Source: a virus
Length of the DNA stretch: 64,000 nucleotides
Direction: 5' to 3' (one strand)
Virus record (IMG/VR): IMGVR_UViG_3300025154_000061
Coordinates: 1-64,000 of that record
In this document: piece by piece, positions 16,468 to 26,097 of the stretch
Position numbering within the stretch: position 1 is the first letter of the stretch
Layout of the letters: every line of letters starts with the position of its first letter
Notes under the pieces: generated by a model
Told to the model about the DNA's origin: nothing
Database searches by the model: none
What the model saw: only the letters and a program-made list of their open reading frames with translations
Made by a program: the position numbers and the translations under genes

Positions 16468-17744
16468 CCGCTCGCGATTTCATGGCGCCCGCCTTCCGGC
16501 TCTTCGTCGAAGGGCACGAGGTCGGCGAAGAGGTCACGCAGCACGTTGTCGAGATCGACGTCGAGCACACCGTCGACGTGATCTCGAAGACGTCGATCGT
16601 CGTGCAAGACGCCGACAACCGTTGGACTGACTCGATCCTGTGGGAACCGGGGAACGAGGTTGACGTCTTCATGGGCTACGGGAACGCCCTCGGGCACGTC
16701 GGGCGCTTCGAGATCCTGCGGCACCTTCCCGACTACCCCGAAGACGGGGTTCCGACGTTGAAGATCTCGGGCTACGATCGCGCCTACCGAATGACCCGCC
16801 AATCGGTCGACGTCACGGGTGCAAAGCGCGCCCCGAAGAAGAAAGACAAGCTCGCCGAGGCGGGCCGGGTGTGGGCGAACACCTCGATCGGCGAGGTCGT
16901 GTCGTTCGTCTGCGCGAAATACGGGATCACGCCCGACATTGACCCCGAGATCGCGACCAAGCAGATCGGAACCTTCGTGCAAAAGAAGGGAACGAGCGAC
17001 TACAAGATTCTTCGTTATCTCGCGAACATATACGGCGCCGAGTTCTTCGTCGAGTTCGTGCCCGAGTTCGCAGCGATCGAGGGCGTGTCGTTCGGCGCGA
17101 TCAAGGCGAAGGGCGCGGGGGTCGCGCCGTCGTCGAGCGCGCCCGGGTGGGTCTGCCGTTTCCGCCTGCCGAAGAACGCCAAGCAAGAAAAGACCTACGA
17201 GTTCGAGCGCGGCACCCCGACGGCGACGATCCTGTCGGCCTCGGTCGATTGGGGGATCGATTCGAGCGTAGTCGACGTGCAAGTCTCGGTCTTCGATCGG
17301 GCGAAGGGCGAGTTCGTGGTCGTCAACGCCGAGGCCCCCGAGCCGAAGGGCAAGCCGAAGCGCTTCTCGCCGGGGCTTTTCGCGCAGGGCGGCACGCTCG
17401 GCGAGGTGAAGACCGACGCCACGACCGCCGACGCGATCGAGAGCCCTTCGGCGATCAAGATCGCGGCGCAGGGGCACTCGATCGACGTGCCGACGAGGTC
17501 GTTCAAGAACGCCGAAGAGGCGATCGCGTTCGCGCAAACGTGGTTGGAACGGCACCGCGACGCCTTCCTCGTCGCGCGGGCGACCCTCCCGGGCGTCGAA
17601 ACGCTGCGGGGAGGGCAGACGCACCGCTTGAAGGGGCTCGGGCGGCGCTACGACGGCGACTTCTACTTCGCGGCCGTGCGGCACCGCTACGATTCGAACA
17701 CCTACCGAACCGAAGTGATCGCCCGAAAGGTCGTCGAGGTCTAG
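16464..17744 (+). CDS. Baseplate hub protein (gpD / gp27-like, late control D family)
   Basis: 426 residues, ATGA overlap with the LysM gene. It forms the central hub that carries the spike. The gpD/gp27 pattern is clear: an N-terminal barrel (EEVTQHVVEIDVEHTVDVIS), the VDVFMGYGNALGHVGRFEIL strand pair, the helix TSIGEVVSFVCAKYGI, KGTSDYKILRYLANIYG, and a C-terminal barrel ending with HRLKGLGRRYDGDFYFAAVR and HRYDSNTYRTEVIARK. Gene order hub then OB-fold spike is standard. Confidence 0.8.
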   Translation: MTARDFMAPAFRLFVEGHEVGEEVTQHVVEIDVEHTVDVISKTSIVVQDADNRWTDSILWEPGNEVDVFMGYGNALGHVGRFEILRHLPDYPEDGVPTLKISGYDRAYRMTRQSVDVTGAKRAPKKKDKLAEAGRVWANTSIGEVVSFVCAKYGITPDIDPEIATKQIGTFVQKKGTSDYKILRYLANIYGAEFFVEFVPEFAAIEGVSFGAIKAKGAGVAPSSSAPGWVCRFRLPKNAKQEKTYEFERGTPTATILSASVDWGIDSSVVDVQVSVFDRAKGEFVVVNAEAPEPKGKPKRFSPGLFAQGGTLGEVKTDATTADAIESPSAIKIAAQGHSIDVPTRSFKNAEEAIAFAQTWLERHRDAFLVARATLPGVETLRGGQTHRLKGLGRRYDGDFYFAAVRHRYDSNTYRTEVIARKVVEV

Positions 17745-17746
17745 CA

Positions 17747-18466
17747 ATGGGGCACACCTTCCGCGATATCTTCGCCGCGATCGTCGTCGACGTGAACGAT
17801 CCCGAGAAGCGGGGTCGGATCAAGGTCAAGAGCGGGGCTCTTCTCGCCGAGGGGACCGATTACCCCGATTGGATCGAGCCTGCCTTCCCCTACGCGGGCA
17901 ACTCGGCGGGGTGGTTCGCCGTTCCTCCCGTCGAATCGGCTGTCGAGATCGAGATCGTCACGGGTTCGAGTGACGACGACGCGCCCGGTGAGTCGTTCGC
18001 GATCGACGCCCAACCCCGTTGGCGCTGCGGGCTCTACAAGACGACCGAAGACGTGCCCGCCGACCTCGCCAAGAACTACCCGCAGCGCGTCGGGATCGCG
18101 ACGCCGGGCGGGCAAGTGCTCGTTTTCGACGACAAGCTCTCGGAAACGATCTTGAAGTTCGGGAAGTTGCGCCTCGGCGGCGACGCCAGCGATCAACCGC
18201 TCGTGCTCGGGACGGTCTTTCTCTCGTTCGCCGGGGCGTTGATCGACGCGATCGTGTCGCATTTGCATATGGTCGACCTGTCGATCCTCGTTCCGGCCCT
18301 CGCCCTCTACTTCCTCCCGATGGTTCCGCCGCCTGCGCCGCCGCCCCCGGGGGCTGGCCCGTCGACGACCCCGCCGTTGAACGCCCCCGCCTTCGTCGCG
18401 TTGAAGGCTTCCCCGATCACCGATCGGGTGATAGTCTCCGACGTGGCGTTCACGCAGAAGTCGTGA
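17747..18466 (+). CDS. Baseplate spike protein with OB fold (gpV / gp5-like)
   Basis: 239 residues from ATG 17,747, two bases after the hub stop. The first ~90 residues have the OB-fold spike pattern: GHTFRDIFAAIVVDVNDPEK, RGRIKVKSG, PYAGNSAGWFAVPPVESAVEIEI (dissected by turns). A Thr/Gly region QRVGIATPGGQVLVFDDK follows and could begin a beta-helix. The C-terminus holds a hydrophobic helix and a Pro-rich PPPAPPPPGAG linker, so the tip is short compared with P2 gpV. It pierces the host envelope. Confidence 0.7.
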   Translation: MGHTFRDIFAAIVVDVNDPEKRGRIKVKSGALLAEGTDYPDWIEPAFPYAGNSAGWFAVPPVESAVEIEIVTGSSDDDAPGESFAIDAQPRWRCGLYKTTEDVPADLAKNYPQRVGIATPGGQVLVFDDKLSETILKFGKLRLGGDASDQPLVLGTVFLSFAGALIDAIVSHLHMVDLSILVPALALYFLPMVPPPAPPPPGAGPSTTPPLNAPAFVALKASPITDRVIVSDVAFTQKS

Positions 18467-18479
18467 GGGGAGGGGCACC

Positions 18480-18839
18480 GTGCGGGGTTTGGCGCTTCCG
18501 ATTGTGGTCGTGCAAGGGCGGGCGAGGATCTGCGACGGCGAAGAGCAGGTCGCGAAGCTCGTTCTTCTGTCAATGCTCGACGGCGAGAGCGCAAATCCGT
18601 TTAACGGCGACGTCGGCCTCTCGGCGCCCGTCTTCTCGCTCGATAGCGGGGCGACGCGGGCGAAGATCTCGCGATCGATCACCCGGAATTTCGCGCGTCT
18701 GCAAGCTGGCGGCCGGGCGAAGCTCTTGTCGATCTCGTTCGACACCCCGAAGGGCGACGAGGCGGTCGTTCGGGTGCGCTACCGCGATCTCGAAACCGAC
18801 GAAGAGCGCGAGGTCGTGCGCGACGTGCGGAGGGCTTGA
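18480..18839 (+). CDS. Baseplate wedge protein (gp25 / gpW family)
   Basis: 119 residues from GTG 18,480 after GAGGGGAGGGG. Near residue 40-45 lies the family pattern NPFNGDVGLSAPVFSLDS; the C-terminal half alternates strand and helix (ISFDTPKGDEAVVRVRYRDL). The protein contacts sheath initiator and J-like wedge. Its stop lies just before the ATG of the J-like gene, matching the W-J order of P2. Confidence 0.7.
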   Translation: MRGLALPIVVVQGRARICDGEEQVAKLVLLSMLDGESANPFNGDVGLSAPVFSLDSGATRAKISRSITRNFARLQAGGRAKLLSISFDTPKGDEAVVRVRYRDLETDEEREVVRDVRRA

Positions 18840-18841
18840 AA

Positions 18842-21016
18842 ATGGCGAAGCTAGCTGCAACCACCTTTAGATTCAGTGGTCTCTACTACCCGGAAATTCT
18901 TCAAGATCTGACGGTTCACGGTCGGATCAACACCCCCGAGATTACCGACGAGGATCCGCACGAGCCCTTCGTTCAGTTTCGCCGCGAAACCGCCTACGCG
19001 TTGCACAACGCGAACGTCTTGCTCGACCATATCGCCCTTGAAGCCTTGCTCCCGACGGCCCGCCTGCGCGAGACGGTGCGCGGGCAACTCGCCTTGATCG
19101 GCTACCGCCTCGCGCAGCCCTCGCCCGCCGTCGCCGAACTCGTCGCGAAGCTGTCGAGCCCGCTCTCGGGGGCGACGACGTTCGCGCGGGGGGCGCGCTA
19201 TGCCGTCCCGGGCACCAAGACGACCGCCGAGATCCGCTTCGAGCAGAGCGCCGACCTCGTCGCGAGCGCGTCGCGTTACCCGACGAAGGTGCTCGAAGAC
19301 GACGCGGGCGTCGTGACCGACCGCACGAGCGCCGCCACGACCCCGGGGGCCTTGTGGGTGCCGTGGGGCGCCGGTCCCGTCAGCGGCGACGCGCTTTACG
19401 TCGGGCACGATTCGGTCGAGTGGGTGAAGACGTCGTTCGTTCTCGGCGGGCTTGGGCTCACGGGCTCGCCCGACTTCGTGATCGAATACTACGACGGGGG
19501 CGTCGACGATTGCGCCCCTGACGCCGTCGCCGTTGCGGGCGGCGGGCTCGTCGTCGACCTGACGACCCTTCTCGGCCCGCTACACCGGCACGGCGCGACC
19601 GTGCGCGTGCGCTGCGTGGCGACGGGTGTCTACGAAGACGTCGTGTCGACGTGGAACGGCGGCACCTCGACGAACGAGGCGACGACGTCGACTTTTCTCG
19701 GGCAGGCGATCGCCTCGGTTGCCCCCGGCGACTACGTCGTCGGCGCCCCGTGGAAAGAGTTCGAGGGGCTCGTCACCGAGATCTCGGCCGATCACCTCAC
19801 CGTTTCGCTAGAAACGCCCCTTCCCGAGTCGACGTCGCGTCAGTGGCAGAAGACCACGGTCGCCGCGACGATCGACGCCTATTGGTGGCGCCTGCGTTGG
19901 TTGGCGACCTTCGGCTCGGCCCTCACGTTCGACACGATCGAGATCGACGACGGCGAGCAGTTCGTCAAGTTCGAGGCGATCCAAGGCGAGAGCGTCACCG
20001 ACAACCCGGCCGGGTCGTCTTCGGGCGATTCCGACCAAGTGATCTTGACCTCGCGGGAAGACGTGATCGACGGCTCGCTCGTCGTCTACGTCGACGAGGG
20101 ATCGGGGTGGGTCGCGTGGGGCAGCGTCGACGACTTCCTCTCGTCGACGAGCACCTCTCGGCACGCGGTCGTCGACTACGACGAGAGCGGGCGCGCGATC
20201 GTCATGTTCGGCGACGGGGCGCACGGGATGATCCCGCCGACCGGGACCGACAACTATCGCCTCGACTACCGCGTCGGCGCGTCGGCCGACGGCAACGTCG
20301 GCGCGGGCGAGATCTCGCGCAACCTCTCGGGCTCTTCTCGCGTGCGCAGCGTGACGAACCCCCGGGCGGCCGTCGGTTGGCAGCCCGCCGAGGGCGGGAC
20401 CGACGCCGATCTCGCCCGGGTGAAGATCGCAGGCCCCGCGACGCTGCGCACTATGGGGCGGGCGCTGACCGCCGACGACTGCGAAGCCCTCGCCGTCGCC
20501 TACAAGACCGCGAACGGCTCGCGGCCCGCGCTGCGCGCGAACTCGATCGAGGAAGCCTTCGGCGTGAAGACGATCGGGCTCTACCTCGTCGGGGCGGGCG
20601 GGGGTGCGCTGACGGTCGATCAACTCGACGAGTTCGATCTCTACTTCAACGGCGACCCGATCGAGAACCTCTCGGGGGTTCTCGTGCTGAACTCCGAATT
20701 GACCTCGGCGAACTACTCGCCCAAGACGATCGATGTCGTGATCACGACCAAGGGCGGGACGCAGGCGGTAGTCGAGCAGGCGATCGCCGCCTACCTGTCG
20801 CCTGTGGCGAAGGTAGCGAGCGGGCCGAACGTCGGCGCGTGGTTGCACGAGTTCGACTCGGCCGTCTACCTGTCGAAGATCGACGCGATCGTTCACGACG
20901 CCGATCCCGACGTGCGGGGCGTCGTCGCGCTGACGCTGAACGGCGCCGCCCTCGACGTCACCTACGGGCCGACCGAACTCCCGACGCTTGGAACTCTCGC
21001 CGTCATCGTTACTTAA
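18842..21016 (+). CDS. Baseplate wedge protein (gpJ / gp6-like, Baseplate_J)
   Basis: 724 residues. ATG 18,842 is chosen over an in-frame TTG at 18,836 because GGAGGG lies at a suitable distance. It forms the main wedge ring. The C-terminal third carries the Baseplate_J signature: DLARVKIAGPATLRTMGRAL followed by TADDCEALAVAY and a final strand-rich region. The N-terminus (FSGLYYPEILQDLTVHGRIN) and large central beta-rich insert (~150-480) extend it beyond the ~300 residues of P2 gpJ, closer to large-myophage wedges. Confidence 0.75.
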   Translation: MAKLAATTFRFSGLYYPEILQDLTVHGRINTPEITDEDPHEPFVQFRRETAYALHNANVLLDHIALEALLPTARLRETVRGQLALIGYRLAQPSPAVAELVAKLSSPLSGATTFARGARYAVPGTKTTAEIRFEQSADLVASASRYPTKVLEDDAGVVTDRTSAATTPGALWVPWGAGPVSGDALYVGHDSVEWVKTSFVLGGLGLTGSPDFVIEYYDGGVDDCAPDAVAVAGGGLVVDLTTLLGPLHRHGATVRVRCVATGVYEDVVSTWNGGTSTNEATTSTFLGQAIASVAPGDYVVGAPWKEFEGLVTEISADHLTVSLETPLPESTSRQWQKTTVAATIDAYWWRLRWLATFGSALTFDTIEIDDGEQFVKFEAIQGESVTDNPAGSSSGDSDQVILTSREDVIDGSLVVYVDEGSGWVAWGSVDDFLSSTSTSRHAVVDYDESGRAIVMFGDGAHGMIPPTGTDNYRLDYRVGASADGNVGAGEISRNLSGSSRVRSVTNPRAAVGWQPAEGGTDADLARVKIAGPATLRTMGRALTADDCEALAVAYKTANGSRPALRANSIEEAFGVKTIGLYLVGAGGGALTVDQLDEFDLYFNGDPIENLSGVLVLNSELTSANYSPKTIDVVITTKGGTQAVVEQAIAAYLSPVAKVASGPNVGAWLHEFDSAVYLSKIDAIVHDADPDVRGVVALTLNGAALDVTYGPTELPTLGTLAVIVT

Positions 21017-21028
21017 TAGGGGGCGAAC

Positions 21029-22321
21029 GTGGCAGGGCTTGAAGAGCGCGCGCTAGGCTGGCCCGACGAGACGGGCGTCGCCGCGAATATCGTTGGCCCG
21101 GTTGCAACCGACGTTCCGCCCGTGGGGGTTTACGACTCGCTGCCCGAGTCGCTGCGCATGATCGACGAGACGCTCGGGAACGGGCTGCTCGCGCGCTACT
21201 TCGCGCGAATCGACGAGCACTTCGCCCGCTTCGCGCAGAAGGCTTGGAAGATCCCCCGCCTGACCGACGTCGCCAACGTCCCGCCCGAGATCGTCGACGC
21301 GCTGCGCTACCTCGTCGGCCTCGGTGACGACGCGATCCCCGCCTCGGTCTATGAGCAGATCGCGGGCGACGATCGCGCGACGGCCCGAAAGCTCGTGAAG
21401 GGCGCGTGTCGTTTTTGGGCGCGACGTGGGCGACGCGACGCGCTCTACGATCTTTGCCGCTTGATCGTCAACGACAGGCCCGCGATCGATTCGTGGTTCG
21501 ACGTGCGCTTCCTCGTCGGCGAGGTCTTCGTCGGTGTGACCGCGCTACCGGGCGCCGACCCGTGGGCGCTGATCGCCGACGTTGGGCTCGCGACCCCCGG
21601 GATCACCTCGGGCGAAGTCGCCGTGTCGATACGCCTGCCTATCGCCTCGGGCGATCTGACCGAGGCCCTCGCCGCGATCGTGGTCCTGACGCTCGCCCGG
21701 CCGGTCGCCGAGCGCTACGAGGTCGCCCTCGTCGACTTCCTCGACACCTTCGCGATCGAGCGGGGCTCGAACTGGCAGACCAAGTCGGGGCCGCAGACGA
21801 CTTGGATCGCGGGCGACTCGTCGATCCCGCAACTCCCGGGCTTGCTCTTCACCGAGAACGGGCAGCGTGAAGGCGCGGCGCCCCCTCTCGCGTCGACGTG
21901 GGCTCAATACCACGTCTCGGCCGTGATCGATTGGCTTGCGTCGCAAGAGGCCGTTTTGCGCTTCTACGTGCTCGACGATTCGAACTACTACTTCGCGCGG
22001 TTCGCACCCCCGGGGACGGTCGAGATCGGGAAGGTGATCCTCGGCGTGTCGACTGTGCTCGCGACGACCGCCGTCGTCGACCTGTCGACGCCCGCCCCTC
22101 GGGGGATCCGGGTCAACGTCGAGGAAGACAACGTCGGCGTGAATCAGATCGACGTGTGGGTCGACGGGGATCTCGTGCTTTCTCACCACGGCGACAGCGA
22201 TCGTCGCAGTGGCGCGATCGAGTTCGAGGCGACGAGCGCCCCTGTCGGCGGCGCGGGCTTCATCCTGCAACGGGTCGAACTTTTCACGCACCCGCTCACC
22301 GTGCTACACTTGACCCCGTAG
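21029..22321 (+). CDS. Tail protein I-like (baseplate periphery / fibre attachment)
   Basis: 430 residues from GTG 21,029 after GGGGGCGAAC. The N-terminal ~200 residues match the gpI-like pattern: LPESLRMIDETLGNGLLARY, a helix ending KIPRLTDVANVPPEIVDALRYL, and ARKLVKGACRFWARRGRRDALYD. The C-terminal ~200 residues are beta-rich (a lectin/LamG-like jelly-roll pattern with YHVSAVIDWLASQEA, FYVLDDSNYYFARF), unusual for gpI and perhaps a receptor-binding or structural addition. The order J, I, fibre is conserved in P2-like tails. Confidence 0.65.
   Translation: MAGLEERALGWPDETGVAANIVGPVATDVPPVGVYDSLPESLRMIDETLGNGLLARYFARIDEHFARFAQKAWKIPRLTDVANVPPEIVDALRYLVGLGDDAIPASVYEQIAGDDRATARKLVKGACRFWARRGRRDALYDLCRLIVNDRPAIDSWFDVRFLVGEVFVGVTALPGADPWALIADVGLATPGITSGEVAVSIRLPIASGDLTEALAAIVVLTLARPVAERYEVALVDFLDTFAIERGSNWQTKSGPQTTWIAGDSSIPQLPGLLFTENGQREGAAPPLASTWAQYHVSAVIDWLASQEAVLRFYVLDDSNYYFARFAPPGTVEIGKVILGVSTVLATTAVVDLSTPAPRGIRVNVEEDNVGVNQIDVWVDGDLVLSHHGDSDRRSGAIEFEATSAPVGGAGFILQRVELFTHPLTVLHLTP
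22282..22310 (+). promoter_or_regulatory. Weak candidate promoter for the tail fibre gene
   Basis: TTTCAC (22,282-22,287), 17 bp and TACACT (22,305-22,310) lie at the end of the I-like gene, 25 bp before the fibre start. The spacing equals the TTGCAC/TAGACT pair at 5,128. It overlaps coding sequence, so confidence is low. Confidence 0.3.
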
Positions 22322-22334
22322 GGGAGGCGCGACT

Positions 22335-25085
22335 ATGGCAACCGAGCAAAGATCCGTTCGGCTTTACGATAAAAAGCTCTTGGGCCTCGCCGACTTGAAG
22401 GATCGTTGGTTCGATTACTTGAAGTCGAACGTCGAGACGATCTTCGCCCGGGTGTGGGGGCGCGTTCCGGGGCTCTTCGCCGCCCTCGATCTCGATATCA
22501 CGGTCGCGAATGCCTTCTCGCTCGACCCCGTGTCGTTTGCGGCGCTCGACGGGAACGGCGGTTGCATCGTCAACACCGCTTCCGACTACACCTCGAACGT
22601 CACCTTCAAGAACACCGTCGCGACGAGCTATGAGGTCGGGCTCTTGAACGTCACGATCCCGAGCGGGGTCGAGCGCAACCCGCGCACGGGCGACGCCGCC
22701 TACTCGGCGAACGAAGAGATCCTCGGGTTCGTGAAGCAGCCGACGTCGATCCTCGGCTACTCGGGGCCGGGGCTTTCGATTCGCGTCGATAGCCTCTTTC
22801 AAGCGGGCGTGTCGAACTCGGGGCGCGCCGTGCGCGTCTACCTCGTGACGCCTCGAAGCGCGGTTTCGACGGTCGCGTTCGAAGACTGTTACGTCACCTA
22901 CGCCAGCGGGCAGAACCGGATCACGACGACGGGCACGCTCGGGCAGGGGATCCCGTCGAGTATGGTCGCCGCCGACTACCGCGTCGCGCTGCTCGGGCCG
23001 ATCGTGGCCGAGGGCGTCGGCGCGCTTGCCGCGATCGAGCCCCTCGCGACCTACGTCGGGACCGTGGTCGGCGGCGGGGCTGGCAACCCGCCCGCCTCGA
23101 AAGACACGAGCGCGCAAAACGTCTTCTCGACGACGGGGATCGGCTTCCTCGGCGAAGTGATCGAGATCGACGCCCACGGGCACGCGAAGATCTGCGTCAA
23201 GGCCGACGCCAGCGACGCGGACACGCCGCAGATTTCGGTGAAGTCGGCGGCGGGCGCGCGCCTCTTCACGGTCGACGAAGACGGCGACGCGACGATCGGC
23301 GACGGCACCGCTGCGACGTCGCCCCTCTTCAAGCTCGACGGCCTCGCGGCCGATCTCGATCTGCTCGTCGATGCGGGGGTTCCGACCGTGCGCTCGGTGG
23401 GCGCCGACAAGGATCTTCAACTCTTGGCGACAGGCACGGGCGCGGCCGTCGTGGCGGCGCGCTTGCGTGCCCTCTCGACGTTGAAGATCTTCGACGTCAA
23501 CGCGGCGGCCGGGGTCGACTTCTCGTCGGCGAGTGACACCGCGATCGACGCCGCGCTACCGTCGAACCTGCTCGGCGCGATCAACGTCATGGGCGAGCAC
23601 GCTACCGCGTTGCAATGGGCGTTTTCGACCGTGCTCTTGACGGGCGGGCTCGTCAGCGGCGAGGGGGCGGCGACGCTCGACGCGCCGATCTCGGCGTCGT
23701 TCTATCTCTACAACGGGCGTCGCTACTACAGGGCGGGCACGACGATCGCGCTGCCCGACAACGCGACGAGCTACGTCTACTGGAATGCGGCGACGAACGC
23801 CTATGCTTGGACGGCGTCGATCACGTTCGGCGGGACGGCGCGCGTCTACCTCGCCCGGGTGACGACGACGGCGGGCGGGATCGACTTCGGCGATATCGCC
23901 GACCTGCGGGCGCCGCTGAATATGCTCGGTTCGCGTGACGAGATCCTCGTCGGCCCGACCGGGACTGACGGGGTGCAGTTCAACACGATCGGGCGCGCTC
24001 TCGAATACGTGCGCGAGCACCTCGATCCGACGTCGGGAACGGCGACGCGGGCGTTCAAGATCAAGCTCGTCGGCCCCGTGGTCGAAACGACCCTCCCCCT
24101 CACGATCCCCTGTAGTGGGATCACGATTGAGGGCTCGTCGACCGACCCCGCGCGACCCGCGTCGGTGACGTGGTCGGGAGATACGCTGCTCTTTGACCTG
24201 AACGCGAAGAGCTATCTCGTCTTCCGCGATCTCGCGCTGCGATTCTCGTCGGCGACCCCCGCTTCGGCTGCCGCGCTGCGTGCGCCGTTTGGGGGTACGG
24301 GCCTCTCGCAGTTCTGCGTTTTCGACAACGTGCGCCTCGAAAACGTAGGGTTGACCGCCAATGGCCCGCATTTCTTCCTCGCGGGTGCTTGGGCGCCGGG
24401 GTCGGGGCTCTCGCACACCGTTTTCCGCAAGTGCTCGGCCGAGTTCGTCGCCAACGGCGGGATCGAGTGCTACTCGTTCAGCGATTCGACGGTTGTCGAC
24501 TGCGAGTTCTACTCGGATCTCGCCCTCTACAACGCGGCCGTTGGCGGCCGAGACGGGATCCACGCGGCGACGGGCGCGCTCGTTCGCGTCATGCGGACCC
24601 GTCTCGAAAAGTTCGAGTTGCGGGGGGTGTGGTTGACGGGCGTCGACGACGCCCTCGTCGACGGCAACTTCGTTTTCGGGTGCGGGTATGAGGGGATCTC
24701 GTTCCCGTTGGGCGGCGGCGTGCGCTGCAAGGTGACGAACAACACCGTCATGGGCTGCGCGACGCAGTTCACAGCGGCCCAAGACGCCTATGCGATCGTG
24801 GTCGAGCAAGACGACGCGTCCGTCAGCGACAACTACGCGCCCGTTGTCAACAATGCCCCTGCGGGCGGGAAGTATGTCGCCGGGCTGCTCGCCAACGGGC
24901 ACCGCATGACGATCACGGGGAACAACGTCGTCGGCGTCGGCGGCGGTGGCGCGACACAAGCGGGGATGGTTCTTGGCGCGAACGCGAACGCCTGTATCGC
25001 GACGGGCAATCACTTCAACGGGCGGGGAGTCACCGATCTCGGCGCGGCTAATCTCTGCGACCTCTTGGTCGCGAATCAGCCCTAG
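22335..25085 (+). CDS. Tail fibre / tailspike with right-handed beta-helix
   Basis: 916 residues, ATG after GGGGAGGCG. Probable receptor-binding fibre or polysaccharide-degrading spike. The N-terminal ~100 residues probably attach to the baseplate; ~300-480 has repeated DVDEDGDATIGDGT-type short strands; ~525-900 shows the stacked-turn pattern of pectate-lyase-like beta-helices (GITIEGSS, VDCEFYSD, VDGNFVFGCGYEGISFP, VTNNTVMGC, ITGNNVVGVGG, ATGNHFNG). No catalytic motif can be assigned by eye and no separate chaperone gene follows. Confidence 0.75.
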   Translation: MATEQRSVRLYDKKLLGLADLKDRWFDYLKSNVETIFARVWGRVPGLFAALDLDITVANAFSLDPVSFAALDGNGGCIVNTASDYTSNVTFKNTVATSYEVGLLNVTIPSGVERNPRTGDAAYSANEEILGFVKQPTSILGYSGPGLSIRVDSLFQAGVSNSGRAVRVYLVTPRSAVSTVAFEDCYVTYASGQNRITTTGTLGQGIPSSMVAADYRVALLGPIVAEGVGALAAIEPLATYVGTVVGGGAGNPPASKDTSAQNVFSTTGIGFLGEVIEIDAHGHAKICVKADASDADTPQISVKSAAGARLFTVDEDGDATIGDGTAATSPLFKLDGLAADLDLLVDAGVPTVRSVGADKDLQLLATGTGAAVVAARLRALSTLKIFDVNAAAGVDFSSASDTAIDAALPSNLLGAINVMGEHATALQWAFSTVLLTGGLVSGEGAATLDAPISASFYLYNGRRYYRAGTTIALPDNATSYVYWNAATNAYAWTASITFGGTARVYLARVTTTAGGIDFGDIADLRAPLNMLGSRDEILVGPTGTDGVQFNTIGRALEYVREHLDPTSGTATRAFKIKLVGPVVETTLPLTIPCSGITIEGSSTDPARPASVTWSGDTLLFDLNAKSYLVFRDLALRFSSATPASAAALRAPFGGTGLSQFCVFDNVRLENVGLTANGPHFFLAGAWAPGSGLSHTVFRKCSAEFVANGGIECYSFSDSTVVDCEFYSDLALYNAAVGGRDGIHAATGALVRVMRTRLEKFELRGVWLTGVDDALVDGNFVFGCGYEGISFPLGGGVRCKVTNNTVMGCATQFTAAQDAYAIVVEQDDASVSDNYAPVVNNAPAGGKYVAGLLANGHRMTITGNNVVGVGGGGATQAGMVLGANANACIATGNHFNGRGVTDLGAANLCDLLVANQP

Positions 25086-25111
25086 TCGAGCGATCACCCA
25101 CGGGGGCAGCC

Positions 25112-26086
25112 GTGACAACCGAGCAGTTCTACAAGGCGGCGGCGCAGTTCAACGAGAAGGCGGCGGGTAAGATCTGGCCCGTCGCCCTTCTGCCTTGGTG
25201 GGTGCGCGGGATCGACCCGCTTTCGCACGCCTTCGTCGACGCCGTCGCGGGCTACCAACGCGCGCACGGGCTCGACGTCGACGGCAAGCTCGGGGGCGAC
25301 ACTTGGGGCGCGATCGTGGCGACCGAGCACGTTCGCGAGCCCGACGTCACGCAGGCCGCCCCGCGCTTCGAGCCGTGCCTCGGCGATAGGTACGCCTATC
25401 GACCGACGGCGCGCGTCGAGAAGGCCCGCACGAAGCCCGTCAAGGGGCTCGGGCTGCATACCACGGGGATCGGGATCTTCAACGCGGCGACGAAGCGCGG
25501 GATCTCGGTGCGCGCCGTGCTCGATTCGTTGATCTCGCAGCCGAGCGCCTACTCGCCGAACGCCTACGTCGTGCCCGGGGGCGACGTGATCGTCGTCGTG
25601 CCGCCGAACGAGCAGGCCCTTCATGGGGGCTACGGCTCGACGCGCGCTCTCTACGCGCAGGGGTTCGAGGCGTGGTCGCGCTACGTCGGGAACGGTGGGG
25701 CCGAGTCGGTTCGCCCCGGGGCGAAGCCGGGCCGATACGATGCCTGGGCCGCGCTCGCGAAGCGCTACGGCTTCAAGAGCCCGCTCGAACTCACGGCCGA
25801 CCCGAACAACGAGCTTTACGCGGTCGACCTCGTGCCCGTCTACGCCGACGGGATCAAGGGCGAGCACTACGACGACGCGCAGATCGATCGGTTGGCCGAG
25901 ATCGCGGTATGGGCGGCCGGGCGATTCGGGTTTCCGCTCGCCTTCCCGCGTGTCTTGCAGCATATGCATTGGAATCCGCTGACGCGGTGGGCTTGGGATG
26001 TCGGGGGCGACTTCTCATTCGCCCGGCTCGGCGCTGCGATTCGCGCGCGGGGCGTCGACGTGAAGCTCGGCGCGGGCGACGACTAG
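25112..26086 (+). CDS. Endolysin: peptidoglycan-binding domain plus amidase-like domain
   Basis: 324 residues from GTG 25,112 after GGGGGCAGCC. It probably cleaves cell-wall peptidoglycan at lysis. An N-terminal PG_binding_1 repeat (~40-70: FVDAVAGYQRAHGLDVDGK then LGGDTWGAI) precedes an amidase-2-like region: GLHTTG (~112), NAYVVPGGDVIVVVPPNEQ (~150), LHGGYG, and a C-terminal HMHWNPLTRWAWDVGG. The His residues of GLHTT and HMHW are candidate zinc ligands. Two membrane-protein genes follow, completing a lysis cassette. A CGATAGG/CCTATCG element lies inside the gene. Confidence 0.7.
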   Translation: MTTEQFYKAAAQFNEKAAGKIWPVALLPWWVRGIDPLSHAFVDAVAGYQRAHGLDVDGKLGGDTWGAIVATEHVREPDVTQAAPRFEPCLGDRYAYRPTARVEKARTKPVKGLGLHTTGIGIFNAATKRGISVRAVLDSLISQPSAYSPNAYVVPGGDVIVVVPPNEQALHGGYGSTRALYAQGFEAWSRYVGNGGAESVRPGAKPGRYDAWAALAKRYGFKSPLELTADPNNELYAVDLVPVYADGIKGEHYDDAQIDRLAEIAVWAAGRFGFPLAFPRVLQHMHWNPLTRWAWDVGGDFSFARLGAAIRARGVDVKLGAGDD

Positions 26087-26097
26087 GGGGAGGGGGG